This document shows, piece after piece, positions 1 to 7,738 of a stretch of DNA of 20,318 nucleotides. The notes under the pieces were generated by a model, which was not told the DNA's origin, made no database searches, and saw only the letters and a program-made list of their open reading frames with translations. This DNA is from CAZUEG01 sp043798775 (GTDB lineage: Bacteria > Patescibacteriota > Minisyncoccia > Minisyncoccales > GWA2-46-15): the NCBI GenBank assembly GCA_043798775.1, contig JAZDOL010000018.1, forward strand, positions 1 to 20,318. Direction: 5' to 3'. A program made the translations under genes and the position numbers. Each line of letters starts with the position of its first letter. The stretch's first letter is position 1.

Positions 1-910
1 GGAATCGGCAGTAAATTAAATACCGCCAAATACAAACAAATCATCGCAATAAATTGCATAAAGTAGCTAACTCCCAGCTTTCCCGCTTGACTAGCAAGAC
101 CAATAATTCCTATCGGTCCCATCGGCTCTACCCCTGTTGGCACGCCACGAAATAAATTAACTATCGCGTTGTAATACCCGTTAATAATCGCCACCGTTAA
201 ACGGCCGACATTTGATATTGCCTCTACTGGGGCGCGATAAAACGGTGTTTTTTTGATTGTTGTTTTCGATAAGATAATCCCCATTGGCCCTTCCCCGTTT
301 TGTGGGTTTTCTCTCGGTTTTAGCGAAACCTCAAGCATTTTATCCCCTCTCTCTAAAACAAGGATAATCTCGTTCTTTAAGTTTCCAGACACAAAACCCT
401 GCACGTCTTTTACTTTTTCAATTACTAATGAGTTATCGTTAACTGCCATTGATACGATATTATCTCCCGGCATTAACCCCGACACCGCTGCCGGTGATTT
501 TGGTTGGACGCCGATAATCGTTACCCTTGGATTAATTAGATTAGTAACATCACTATCCTCGATATTTATCCTGGTGCCAATTGTTAATACGACTGTCAGT
601 AAAACAATCGCCAGAATCCAAAACGAAATCACCCCGGCCATCGCAATCCAAAATCGTTTTCCTACCGGCTGATGCGAATATTTTGTCTGATCGTCTACGC
701 CATTCTCGTCGGGGAATCTCACAAACGCGCCGAATGGCAATAAATTTAATGAATATATCGTTCCCCTATACTCTTTTTTTAAAAGACGGGGTGGATAACC
801 GATACCAAATTCCTCGACTCGGACACCGAATTTCTTGGCGACAAAAAATGTCCAAATTCGTGGATTGCCAGTAGGGTGATTAAACTCAAGAAAGCAATAA
901 TTGTCATCAT
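1..910 (-). pseudogene. rseP: RseP/RasP-like site-2 zinc metalloprotease, frameshifted and cut by the window edge
   Basis: An M50 membrane protease that would cleave membrane proteins such as anti-sigma factors within the bilayer. Reading down from the ATG at 910-908 gives a hydrophobic first helix and the zinc-binding motif HEFGHF (about residues 16-21). Frame is then lost at a run of six T (843-848 on the plus strand). The -1 frame resumes with VAKKFGVRVEEFGIGYPPR and stays open to base 1. It encodes a second membrane segment, one PDZ domain (GVQPKSPAAVSGLMPGD) and the late helix ending LAVFNLLPIP, where the LDG metal ligand should follow outside the window. Family members read HEFGHFxVAKK with no break, so one T appears to be missing. 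This may be a sequencing or assembly error or a real mutation. It lies downstream of frr, a common neighbourhood for this gene. Family call is firm; intactness is unresolved. Confidence 0.8.
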
Positions 911-929
911 ATTTGTGTATATTTATCTA

Positions 930-1133
930 TCATTGTCTGCGTTTTTCAATCAGAAAAACATTCAGCAATCTGGTTTCCGGGTCGTTCGTTTCGCCCAGCG
1001 CGCAAAACTCACTCACGTTGGGTTGCTCGCTCTTTTCGGGCCAGTTAAGCTGGCCGAAAAACCATGCCCGCTTCGCAGACCCAAAGTGTCCCTGAAACCA
1101 ATTGCCTCGTTTTAATGGATAGATAACGCTCAT
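930..1133. other. GC-rich intergenic element with hairpin; ORFs on both strands probably not genes
   Basis: The 237-base gap between frr and the rseP-like gene contains a block clearly more GC-rich than its surroundings. It is open in a 67-codon minus frame (930-1133) and in plus frames at 876-1115 and 901-1095. ORFs open on both strands without stops suggest composition rather than coding. At 1033-1060 there is a strong hairpin: left arm TTTTCGGGCCAG, loop TTAAG, right arm CTGGCCGAAAA, with one bulged G. The minus reading (FFGQLNWPEKSEQPNVSEF in its middle) matches no family I recognise. My inference is a dispersed intergenic repeat or structured RNA/terminator, which cannot be proved from one copy. 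Confidence 0.4.
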
Positions 1134-1147
1134 AGATTTTACGCATA

Positions 1148-1702
1148 TTAATTCATTATCTCGTCTTCTTTTTTCTTGCCGATTTTCTCGATTTTTTCGT
1201 TATACTCATCGATAACTTTTTGTAATTCGTCTTTTGCCTTAAATTTATCGTCTTCTCTAACCTGTCCCTGCCGAAAACCTTCTTGAATTCTTCGCCACGC
1301 ATCTTCACGATGACGACGAATTGTCAGACGCGCCTCTTCCATTTTACTATTCATCACTTTTAGCAATTCTTTGCGATATTCTTCATTAATCGGCGGAAAT
1401 GGCAAACGAATAACATCTTTATCAACTACCGGATTAATTCCCAATTGCGAAGACAAAAAGGCCCTTTCGATACTTAGAAGAGACGATCTGTCCCACGGCT
1501 GAATCGTAATCGTCCGCGCGTCAGATAAAGAAAGCGCCGCTAATTGCTTTAATGGCGTTTTTGTTCCGTAATAATCAATTAACACTTCTTCAATTAAGGC
1601 AATTGACGGCCTTGATCCGTGAATTTTTGATAATTCTTTTTCTAAATAAATTACCGCCTTCTCTATTTCCGGTTTTGTTTTGTCGATTATTTCTTTATGC
1701 AT
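1148..1702 (-). CDS. frr: Ribosome recycling factor
   Basis: Works with EF-G in the cytoplasm to split the post-termination ribosome so that subunits can be reused. The 184-residue length matches the family (about 185). Family signatures are visible in order: DYYGTKTPLKQLA, ITIQPWDRSSLLSIERA, LGINPVVDKDVIRLPFPP, EEYRKELLK, the conserved basic helix RRHREDAWRRI, and a C-terminal coiled-coil half ending KKKEDEIMN. The usual N-terminal GRASP-like segment reads KIHGSRPS, a modest deviation. ATG at 1702-1700 has no Shine-Dalgarno sequence in its AT-rich leader. It follows the delta-prime gene by 71 bases, and pyrH, its common upstream partner, is not adjacent. Confidence 0.96.
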   Translation of the reverse strand: MHKEIIDKTKPEIEKAVIYLEKELSKIHGSRPSIALIEEVLIDYYGTKTPLKQLAALSLSDARTITIQPWDRSSLLSIERAFLSSQLGINPVVDKDVIRLPFPPINEEYRKELLKVMNSKMEEARLTIRRHREDAWRRIQEGFRQGQVREDDKFKAKDELQKVIDEYNEKIEKIGKKKEDEIMN

Positions 1703-1773
1703 ATAAATTAAGATTTAACAATTGAATATTGGGTTAGATTTACAGTCCCGAATTATTTAATAGTTAACAACCG

Positions 1774-2631
1774 CTATATTTCTATCATCAACGCCTCCAT
1801 CGTCAAGGTAGAATTAATGTTAGTGCGATCGATTAGCGCTTTCGTGTACTCTAGGCGAGCGATTATTTTTCTAATTTTTAACTTTTCTACCGATTGATTA
1901 TTCGCGATGAATCTCTTTCTAAGCTCCCACACCCACATCGCCAGCATTTCCGTAATATTTTTGTAATCTTCACCAAGTTCTTTTATCATTATCATCCGAC
2001 GGCTTAATGGCGATTTTAACATTTCGTCAAGAAGATTTAATTCCTTTTCTTGTTTTTCTAATCGTGAGGGATATTCAAGCAAATCCTTCGCTGTTCCGAA
2101 TTTCCCCATTGCCAGACGGCCGGCGCGCTCTGCGTTACTTTTACTGACTCCCCCCTTAACTAAACCATTAATAATCACCTCTTCTTTTAAGGAATAGAAC
2201 TTGATAACCGATAACCGCGAAAGGATTGTTTTTAATAACGCCTTTGGAAATGCTGTTATTAAGATAATTACCGTTTCCCCTTTCGGCTCTTCCAGGGTCT
2301 TTAACAAACAATTCTGCGCTTCTTCGTTTAGGCAATGGGCATCATCAATAATTGCCAATTTAATTTTTCCGTCTATAGACATCAGCGATAACCATGATAT
2401 TAACTCACGAACCTGACCGATTTTTATTTCTTTTCCGTCGGGAATGATTATTTTAAAGTTTCCATTTATTCGTGACAACAAATCATCGCCGTAAATTTTT
2501 TTTGCCAACTCAACCGCTAGTGTTCTTTTACCGATTTTCTCCGATCCGCAAAAAACATATCCGTGCGAAAGATTGCCTATAGACATCAGCTGTGACAGAT
2601 ATTTCCATTGTTTTTCGTGTCCAATAAGCAT
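1774..2631 (-). CDS. holB: DNA polymerase III delta-prime-like clamp-loader subunit
   Basis: A AAA+ clamp-loader subunit that helps load the sliding clamp during replication. The fold is recognisable from a degenerate P-loop GSEKIGKRT (residues 29-37), the family segment IIDDAHCLNEEAQNCLLKTLEEP-like (about 95-116), and a sensor-1/arginine-finger-like TILSRL about 20 residues further on. The P-loop has Lys-Arg-Thr where an active ATPase has Lys-Ser/Thr, as expected for the non-hydrolysing delta-prime subunit. The four-cysteine zinc module normally placed after the first helix is missing: the only nearby cysteines are 28, 100 and 108. At 285 residues it is a little short for the family. The start lies 11 bases after the mreB stop, so co-transcription is likely. 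It could also be called a DnaX-like paralogue, but position and size favour delta-prime. Confidence 0.88.
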   Translation of the reverse strand: MLIGHEKQWKYLSQLMSIGNLSHGYVFCGSEKIGKRTLAVELAKKIYGDDLLSRINGNFKIIIPDGKEIKIGQVRELISWLSLMSIDGKIKLAIIDDAHCLNEEAQNCLLKTLEEPKGETVIILITAFPKALLKTILSRLSVIKFYSLKEEVIINGLVKGGVSKSNAERAGRLAMGKFGTAKDLLEYPSRLEKQEKELNLLDEMLKSPLSRRMIMIKELGEDYKNITEMLAMWVWELRKRFIANNQSVEKLKIRKIIARLEYTKALIDRTNINSTLTMEALMIEI

Positions 2632-2642
2632 TTGTTGGTTGA

Positions 2643-3650
2643 CTATCTTTTAGACATAATGCTTTTCTTGTAGGTCTCAAGGTTTTCTAAAACGACACCC
2701 GTTCCCTTGGCAACGCACAATAGCGGTGTTTCGGCAATGAAACATGGTACTCCGGTTTTTTGCGAAATTAACTCGTCAATATTTTGCAACAACGCGCCAC
2801 CCCCGGAAACAATCATCCCTTTATCCATAATGTCGGCCGATAACTCCGCCGGAGTCACCCAAAGAACTTGTTTTATGTTTTGGATAATTTCGTTTAATAC
2901 ATCTTGCGCAGCGTCGCATACTTCGTTAGACGACACTTTGATTGTTCGCGGTAACCCAAGAACTAAATCACGACCGGTAACGTCCATAACTTTTTCGTCT
3001 TTATCTTTTAACGCTGTCCCAATTTTCTTTTTTATCTCTTCGGCGGTCTGCGCGCCGATCGAAAGGTTATATTTTTTCTTTATATAGTCAGTGATTGCTT
3101 CGTCTATCTTGTCTCCCGCGCTTCTTACCGACCCGGCGGCAACCAATCCACCAAGAGAAATAACTGCGACCTCGGAGGTGCCACCGCCAATATCAACAAT
3201 CATATGCCCCGAACAGGAATTAATTGGGATACCAGCGCCAATTGCCGCAAGGATCGGTTCTTTGGCAATATAAACCGCTTTTGCTCCGGCGGCAATCCCC
3301 GCCTCGATAACTGCCCGTCTTTCCGTAGAAGTAATCCCCGCCGGCACTCCCACCATTAACTCCGGTTTGAATAAATGATGCTTTCCCAATACCTTATTGA
3401 TGAAATATCTTAGCATTGCCTCGGTAATCCGATACTCGGCAATAACTCCGTCTTTTAGTGGACGATAAACACGGATTGTATCCGGCGTTCTTCCAGTCAT
3501 CTCTTTTGCCTCAAGGCCAATGGCGAGAATTTTATTTTCCGACAAAGATACGGCAACCACCGATGGCTCATTGAGAACTAGTCCTTTTTTGGGAACAAAA
3601 ACCACCGAATTGCACGTTCCCAGATCAATGCCGATTTTAGGAGTTAACAT
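2643..3650 (-). CDS. mreB: Rod-shape-determining actin homologue MreB
   Basis: Bacterial actin that forms membrane-associated filaments and guides the peptidoglycan elongation machinery. The 335-residue length is normal. Actin-fold nucleotide motifs are intact: phosphate-1 loop GIDLGTCNS (residues 7-15), the MreB hallmark GVPAGITSTERRA, phosphate-2 loop DIGGGTSEVAVISLGG, and the adenosine motif GMIVSGGGALLQNID near the C terminus. ATG at 3650-3648 has no Shine-Dalgarno sequence. It sits between murA and the delta-prime gene in a same-strand run, so cell-wall precursor synthesis and its cytoskeletal guide are probably made from linked transcripts. mreC and mreD, frequent partners, are not next to it. 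Confidence 0.97.
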   Translation of the reverse strand: MLTPKIGIDLGTCNSVVFVPKKGLVLNEPSVVAVSLSENKILAIGLEAKEMTGRTPDTIRVYRPLKDGVIAEYRITEAMLRYFINKVLGKHHLFKPELMVGVPAGITSTERRAVIEAGIAAGAKAVYIAKEPILAAIGAGIPINSCSGHMIVDIGGGTSEVAVISLGGLVAAGSVRSAGDKIDEAITDYIKKKYNLSIGAQTAEEIKKKIGTALKDKDEKVMDVTGRDLVLGLPRTIKVSSNEVCDAAQDVLNEIIQNIKQVLWVTPAELSADIMDKGMIVSGGGALLQNIDELISQKTGVPCFIAETPLLCVAKGTGVVLENLETYKKSIMSKR

Positions 3651-3670
3651 AAGGTAATTATGATTTATAA

Positions 3671-3688
3671 TTTAGAATTTAGAATTTA
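3671..3688. repeat. Short AT-rich word repeat between murA and mreB
   Basis: The spacer contains tandem copies of the six-to-seven-base word TTTAGAA within TTTAGAATTTAGAATTTA. Similar short-word repeats with different words occur in other spacers of this window, at 10343-10469 and 10860-10989. Confidence 0.5.
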
Positions 3689-3724
3689 CAGACGCAATCT
3701 TTATCAATATTTGATACGAGACCG

Positions 3725-4996
3725 CTATCCTCTTACGCGTTTAATATCGGCGCCTAAGGCAAATAGTTTTTCCTCTATCTTTTCATAACCGCGATCAATT
3801 TGATAAATATTTTCAATAATTGTTTGTCCCTTAGCCACGAGAGCGGCAACAACCAGCGAAGCTCCGGCGCGAATATCCAAGCTTGATATCTTGGTGCCAA
3901 CTAATGGTGTTTTCCCAAAAACAAACGCCCGATGGGGGTCAACCAACTCGATATCAGCGCCCATTTTTCTTAATTCGTGGATAAAGTTCAAGCGATTTTC
4001 GTAAAGCGGGTCGTGAATCAAACTTCTACCGACCGCTTGGGTTAAAAGAGAAACGGTGATTGGCAGAATATCGGTGGGAAATCCGGGATGCGGCAAGGCT
4101 TGAATCTTGACTGCCTTAAGGTTCAATGACTTTCTTACAACAAGATAACCATCATGCCGTTCATAGTCAACGCCCATTTCTTCCATCTTTGCCAAAAATA
4201 AATCGAGGTCGCCATAAGGAAATTCATCAATGCGCAATTCTTTGGCGGTTAACGCGCCAACCAAGAAAAACGTTCCCGCCTCCAGATAATCAGGAATAAT
4301 TCGATGCTCGACACCACTAAGCTCGGCCCTCCCCTCGATTTCTATTGTGTGGCTACCCAAATCACTAATCCCCGCTCCCATTTTTTGTAGCATTACCCCA
4401 AGATCTTGAATATGGGGTTCAGTGGCGGCAATCTTGAGAGTTGTTTTCCCCGGCAACAACGCGGCTGTCATCATAATGTTTTCTGTGGCCGTAGGGCTGA
4501 ATTCCCCTAAAATAATTTCTTTTGCCGTCATTTCCCCTTTGTCAAACAAATACAAATCTCCATCCTTTCTAATGTGGGCGCCGAGTTTTTTAAATGCTTC
4601 AATATGGGTATCGATTGGTCGCAAACCGATTTTATCGCCTCCCGGAGAGGAATATTTAAAATGCCCAAATCGAGCAAGAAGCGGACCAATCATTAATACC
4701 GACATCCGCGTTTCCCCAATTAACGAAAGATTAATTGTTTCGGGATTAACCCCCCCCGTATTGATCTTTATCTTTCTTTCATTCAACCATTCGACTTCTG
4801 CCCCCATACTTTCCAGTAATTTTATTGTCTTGAAGACATCTTCTATTAGGGGTAAATTATCGATAATAAATGGCGAAGACGACAGCAAAGTTGCTGCCAA
4901 AACCGGCGCAGCGTTGTTTTTTGAACCAGATAATCTTACTGAACCGGATATTTCTTTGCCTCCGTTAACAACTAATTTTTCCGCTTTTTCTGCCAT
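3725..4996 (-). CDS. murA: UDP-N-acetylglucosamine 1-carboxyvinyltransferase, Cys-to-Asp active-site form
   Basis: Transfers enolpyruvate from PEP to UDP-GlcNAc, the first committed step of peptidoglycan synthesis in the cytoplasm. The 423-residue length and motifs fit: SGSKNNAAP with the catalytic lysine K26, GPLLARFG, the active-site loop SPGGDKIGLRPIDTHIEAF, and PHPGFPTDILPI with the conserved aspartate. The loop residue that is Cys115 in E. coli is Asp here (D121, codon GAT at 4636-4634). The same change in mycobacterial and chlamydial MurA gives intrinsic fosfomycin insensitivity, so resistance is a reasonable inference. ATG at 4996-4994 has no Shine-Dalgarno sequence. It is the first gene of the run murA-mreB-holB-frr. 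The related EPSP synthase (AroA) is excluded by the MurA-specific loop. Confidence 0.97.
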   Translation of the reverse strand: MAEKAEKLVVNGGKEISGSVRLSGSKNNAAPVLAATLLSSSPFIIDNLPLIEDVFKTIKLLESMGAEVEWLNERKIKINTGGVNPETINLSLIGETRMSVLMIGPLLARFGHFKYSSPGGDKIGLRPIDTHIEAFKKLGAHIRKDGDLYLFDKGEMTAKEIILGEFSPTATENIMMTAALLPGKTTLKIAATEPHIQDLGVMLQKMGAGISDLGSHTIEIEGRAELSGVEHRIIPDYLEAGTFFLVGALTAKELRIDEFPYGDLDLFLAKMEEMGVDYERHDGYLVVRKSLNLKAVKIQALPHPGFPTDILPITVSLLTQAVGRSLIHDPLYENRLNFIHELRKMGADIELVDPHRAFVFGKTPLVGTKISSLDIRAGASLVVAALVAKGQTIIENIYQIDRGYEKIEEKLFALGADIKRVRG

Positions 4997-5052
4997 GATA
5001 AACAGTTATTTATTAACAAGCCAAACAAGTGCCCGACAGACCTTGTTTTTTT

Positions 5053-5081
5053 ATCTTAGTTTATCGGAATGATTTTAGCAA
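5053..5081 (-). promoter_or_regulatory. Candidate sigma70-type promoter for murA
   Basis: On the minus strand, -35 TTGCTA (5081-5076), a 17-base spacer and -10 TAAGAT (5058-5053). It would give a leader of about 50 bases before the murA ATG. The hexamers match the consensus only partly, so this rests on spacing and position in the divergent intergenic region. Confidence 0.4.
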
Positions 5082-5125
5082 GCGTGATATTTGCTTACAT
5101 TTTGACTGTTTTTGACTTGTTAGTG

Positions 5126-5154
5126 TTGTTGATTATTTACCAATAGTCTAAGAT
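5126..5154 (+). promoter_or_regulatory. Candidate sigma70-type promoter for the PEGA-domain gene
   Basis: -35 TTGTTG (5126-5131), a 17-base spacer and -10 TAAGAT (5149-5154), about 39 bases before the ATG at 5193. It carries the same -10 hexamer as the opposing murA candidate, in the same 196-base divergent region. Confidence 0.4.
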
Positions 5155-5192
5155 AAAGTAAGTTCGGTTTTATCCTATTCAAATTAATAAGA

Positions 5193-6620
5193 ATGACCAA
5201 GCAGAAGCGGACAATTCTATTTATTATTTGCCTGTCGCTATTTATAATTCTTGCGCCCGTTATTATATTATATTCGGCAGGTTATCGCTTAGATATTAAA
5301 GAAAGACGGATTACGCAAGCTGGCGGGTTTTATTTTCGCGTCCAACCAAAAAATGCGAGCATCAGTATTCAAGGTAAACCAAAAAAACAGACCGATCTGC
5401 TTTTTGGCACTGCTCTGATTGAAAATCTGACCCCCAAATCCTACCAAGTATCCGTCAATAAAAACGGGCATATCGCGTGGACGAAATCGTTGATTATCGA
5501 ACCGCGAAAAGTTACAGAGGCAAAAAACATTACCTTAGTACCTAAGAATATTATTTCTTCTGAATTGGATGGTAATTCGGCGCGTCTTTTTAGGTCGCCG
5601 AAAGGAAATCGAATAATTCTGGAAAAGTATCGGGATGGTTTTGAATATTTTGCCTTTATTAGTAGTAGTAATCGCGAAGAAATAATTTCGAGCGCGGATT
5701 TGTTCGGCGAAGAACAGATTTACATCCATAAGTTTATATTTTCTGATAACGAACAGCTGGCATTAACCAAGGTGAGTATTGCCAATAATATTAATTCGCA
5801 AAGGTACTATTTACTTGACTATCGCCCGGATAATAGGTTGGCGATTATTCCAGCCGTCAAGTTGATTATAAATATTCCAAATGATGCTAAAAATATTAGA
5901 TTTAGCCCGGATGGTAGCCAACAATTATTGTTTATTGCCAACGACTTTCTGTGGAAAACCGTTTCTAATGGAAAATCAATAGAGCTTCGGAAAAATATTA
6001 AGGCGTTCACCTTTAGTGGTAATGATCTATATTATCTCGATAGTCGCGGTTTCACTTATAAAAGCGACAGCAATGTCTCTTATAGCGATCGGATAAACGA
6101 CAGTCCGTTTCTTCTCAAGGAAGATAACGTGCATGAAATTGGTATATATGGCAACTTATTAACAATCAAAGACGGTGAATCGTTCTCTCGGTTTAACCAA
6201 AATACGCGGCAGTTTGAAAAAATTTTTAATCAGACGTCAGAAATTCGACTATCTCCCGATAACAAAAAATTAGCGATTATCTCCGGATCAGAAATCTGGT
6301 TATTATATTTGTACGATAGCCCCGATGCTCCTTACAAAAAAGCTGGCGAGTTGGTATTCTTAACGCGTTTGTCCGATCAAGCCAAATCGATATATTGGTA
6401 CACATCACACTATTTAATATTTACCGCCAAGGATATTGTAAAAATAATTGAAATCGATGACCGCGATGTCGTCAATGTTGCCGAACCAACATTTTATACG
6501 AACATCGATAATGGCTTGATTAGTCAAAAAAACATCGACATTGTTTTTAATGAGCGCGTCCAACGTTTGTATTTGCTTTCTGATAATGTTTTGTATCTAT
6601 CTGGAAAAATAGTTAATTAA
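5193..6620 (+). CDS. Membrane-anchored PEGA-domain protein with probable beta-propeller-like body
   Basis: Function unknown. Residues about 7-29 form one uncleaved signal-anchor helix (TILFIICLSLFIILAPVIIL), so the remaining roughly 445 residues probably face outward. Residues about 40-115 look like a PEGA domain: a short beta-rich module of the type GFYFRVQPKNASISIQGKP followed by LIENLTPKSYQVSVNKNGH, the 'extra-cytoplasmic decoration' fold often found in surface proteins. The rest repeats short beta-strand patterns with phrases such as IRFSPDGSQQLLFI and IRLSPDNKKLAIIS, which resemble TolB/WD40-like propeller blades. It is the only long plus-strand gene, transcribed away from murA and ending at a shared terminator with rpsI. 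The start is the first ATG of the ORF, with no clear Shine-Dalgarno site. A role in envelope or surface function is an inference. Confidence 0.75.
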   Translation: MTKQKRTILFIICLSLFIILAPVIILYSAGYRLDIKERRITQAGGFYFRVQPKNASISIQGKPKKQTDLLFGTALIENLTPKSYQVSVNKNGHIAWTKSLIIEPRKVTEAKNITLVPKNIISSELDGNSARLFRSPKGNRIILEKYRDGFEYFAFISSSNREEIISSADLFGEEQIYIHKFIFSDNEQLALTKVSIANNINSQRYYLLDYRPDNRLAIIPAVKLIINIPNDAKNIRFSPDGSQQLLFIANDFLWKTVSNGKSIELRKNIKAFTFSGNDLYYLDSRGFTYKSDSNVSYSDRINDSPFLLKEDNVHEIGIYGNLLTIKDGESFSRFNQNTRQFEKIFNQTSEIRLSPDNKKLAIISGSEIWLLYLYDSPDAPYKKAGELVFLTRLSDQAKSIYWYTSHYLIFTAKDIVKIIEIDDRDVVNVAEPTFYTNIDNGLISQKNIDIVFNERVQRLYLLSDNVLYLSGKIVN

Positions 6621-6631
6621 GGTCGTGGATT

Positions 6632-6667
6632 AAAAAAGACAGCGATAGATTCCGCTGTCTTTTTTTT
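6632..6667. terminator. Bidirectional intrinsic terminator between the PEGA gene and rpsI
   Basis: Stem GACAGCG (6638-6644), loop ATAGATTC, stem CGCTGTC (6653-6659). It is flanked by six A on the left (6632-6637) and eight T on the right (6660-6667), so it has a U-tract in both directions. It lies 11 bases after the PEGA-gene stop and 15 bases beyond the rpsI stop, serving convergent units. Confidence 0.88.
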
Positions 6668-6682
6668 ATCAATAGCAACAAA

Positions 6683-7291
6683 TTACCGCTTTGAGAATTG
6701 GGGCGCTCTTCGCGCTCTTAGTAAACCGAACTTTTTCCGTTCTCTCATTCGCGAGTCCCTCGTTAAAAACCCCGCCCCTCTCAATCTTTTTCGATATTCT
6801 TCGTTGATAGACACTAAGCAACGAGATACTCCGTGGCGGATTGCTTCGGCTTGAGCATGAATTCCGCCCCCCTTAGCAATAACGGTAACCGAATACCCAC
6901 TCTCTTCTTGTATTTTTTCAAAAGGCGATCTGATAATCCGTTCCAATTCTTTCGTTAAAAAATATTTACCCGATAGCTTTCCATTAACAACAAACTTCCC
7001 TTCTTTATCGTTGTATAAACGAACCCGAGCAATCGCTGTTTTTCTACGCCCGACCGCTTCAATATACGACCCTGTTTTTACAACAGATTCTTTGTCTATT
7101 TTATCTGCCCTATCTGTCTTTTCTGCTGTTTTTTTAGTTGCCGAAATCGCCTTTGTTGAGGCAATTTTCTTTTCAGAAATTAATTTTACCGGTAGATTCT
7201 TCGGCAAAGCTGGCTTCGCGAGTTTCACGACCTGTTTTTTTGGAACCGCCTTTGTGATTTCTTTTTTATCTATTTCTTTATCTTTAACCAT
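6683..7291 (-). CDS. rpsI: 30S ribosomal protein S9 with long basic N-terminal extension
   Basis: A small-subunit protein whose C-terminal tail reaches the P-site tRNA. From about residue 74 the sequence is standard S9: SYIEAVGRRKTAIARVRLY, then KGGGIHAQAEAIRHGVSRCL, and the invariant end RERKKFGLLRARRAPQFSKR. The preceding 73 residues are an added Lys/Ala/Pro-rich, probably disordered segment, so the protein is 202 residues instead of about 130. No ATG in that segment sits where the usual S9 start would be and no Shine-Dalgarno site marks one, so the long form is kept, though a non-ATG internal start is possible. It follows rplM by 18 bases, the standard L13-S9 pair. Confidence 0.95.
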   Translation of the reverse strand: MVKDKEIDKKEITKAVPKKQVVKLAKPALPKNLPVKLISEKKIASTKAISATKKTAEKTDRADKIDKESVVKTGSYIEAVGRRKTAIARVRLYNDKEGKFVVNGKLSGKYFLTKELERIIRSPFEKIQEESGYSVTVIAKGGGIHAQAEAIRHGVSRCLVSINEEYRKRLRGAGFLTRDSRMRERKKFGLLRARRAPQFSKR

Positions 7292-7309
7292 AGTAATTAC
7301 GATTGTCTT

Positions 7310-7672
7310 TTATTCGAATAACAGACGCTTTATCACCTTTGCCCGTAATTTATTCATCGGCAACATTCCAATAACCGCCTTTCTTAAAACCTCCTCTGGT
7401 TTACTCAAGAAGAGAACTTTCATTTTTTTCTCCTTAAGACCTCCCGGATATCCGCTATGATGATAATATATTTTGTTTTCCAATTTCTGACCGGTAAATC
7501 TCATTTCTTTTACATTCTTAACAATGACCCGATCTCCTGTTTCCATATATGGAACATAGCCAATTTTTCGCTTACCGATTAGATGATTGGCGATAGTAAC
7601 CGCCAAACGCCCCGGCGTTTTGCCGGCAGCATCAACCACTTGAGTGCTAACCACAACCTTTTTCGCCTTCAT
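7310..7672 (-). CDS. rplM: 50S ribosomal protein L13, short C terminus
   Basis: An early-assembly large-subunit protein that contacts 23S rRNA. Family features: VVDAAGKTPGRLAVTIANHL, the YVPYMETGDRVIVKN strand region, the signature YYHHSGYPGGLKEKK, and LRKAVIGMLPMNKLRAKVIKRL. The protein has 120 residues and ends just after KRLLFE, so the usual 15-20 residue tail rich in His/Pro is missing. The stop is directly in frame and I see no continuation in another frame. ATG at 7672-7670 has no Shine-Dalgarno site, but a promoter can be placed a few bases upstream, so rplM-rpsI may form its own unit. Confidence 0.95.
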   Translation of the reverse strand: MKAKKVVVSTQVVDAAGKTPGRLAVTIANHLIGKRKIGYVPYMETGDRVIVKNVKEMRFTGQKLENKIYYHHSGYPGGLKEKKMKVLFLSKPEEVLRKAVIGMLPMNKLRAKVIKRLLFE

Positions 7673-7682
7673 ATTATTATAA

Positions 7683-7710
7683 TTTATACCCAGAATACTT
7701 TAATTTACAA
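7683..7710 (-). promoter_or_regulatory. Candidate promoter for rplM-rpsI
   Basis: Minus strand: -35 TTGTAA (7710-7705), a 16-base spacer, -10 TATAAA (7688-7683). The predicted transcript start lies only a few bases before the rplM ATG at 7672, which would make the mRNA leaderless or nearly so. The region is very AT-rich, so a chance match is possible. Confidence 0.4.
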
Positions 7711-7738
7711 TTCTAATAGTAGTTTTTGGGTTCAAAAT

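Noticed and set aside
253..672. Plus-strand 139-codon ORF
   Set aside because: It lies opposite the clearly homologous RseP-like reading and shows no independent signals.
876..1115. Plus-strand ORF with hydrophobic start
   Set aside because: Its first half is the reverse of the rseP start region and its second half is the GC-rich island; frames are open on both strands, so it is compositional.
4422..5072. Long plus-strand ORF of 216 codons
   Set aside because: Antisense shadow of murA, whose motifs are complete.
7310..7330. Frameshift truncating L13
   Set aside because: No L13 tail continues in either other frame after the stop, so the short C terminus looks genuine.
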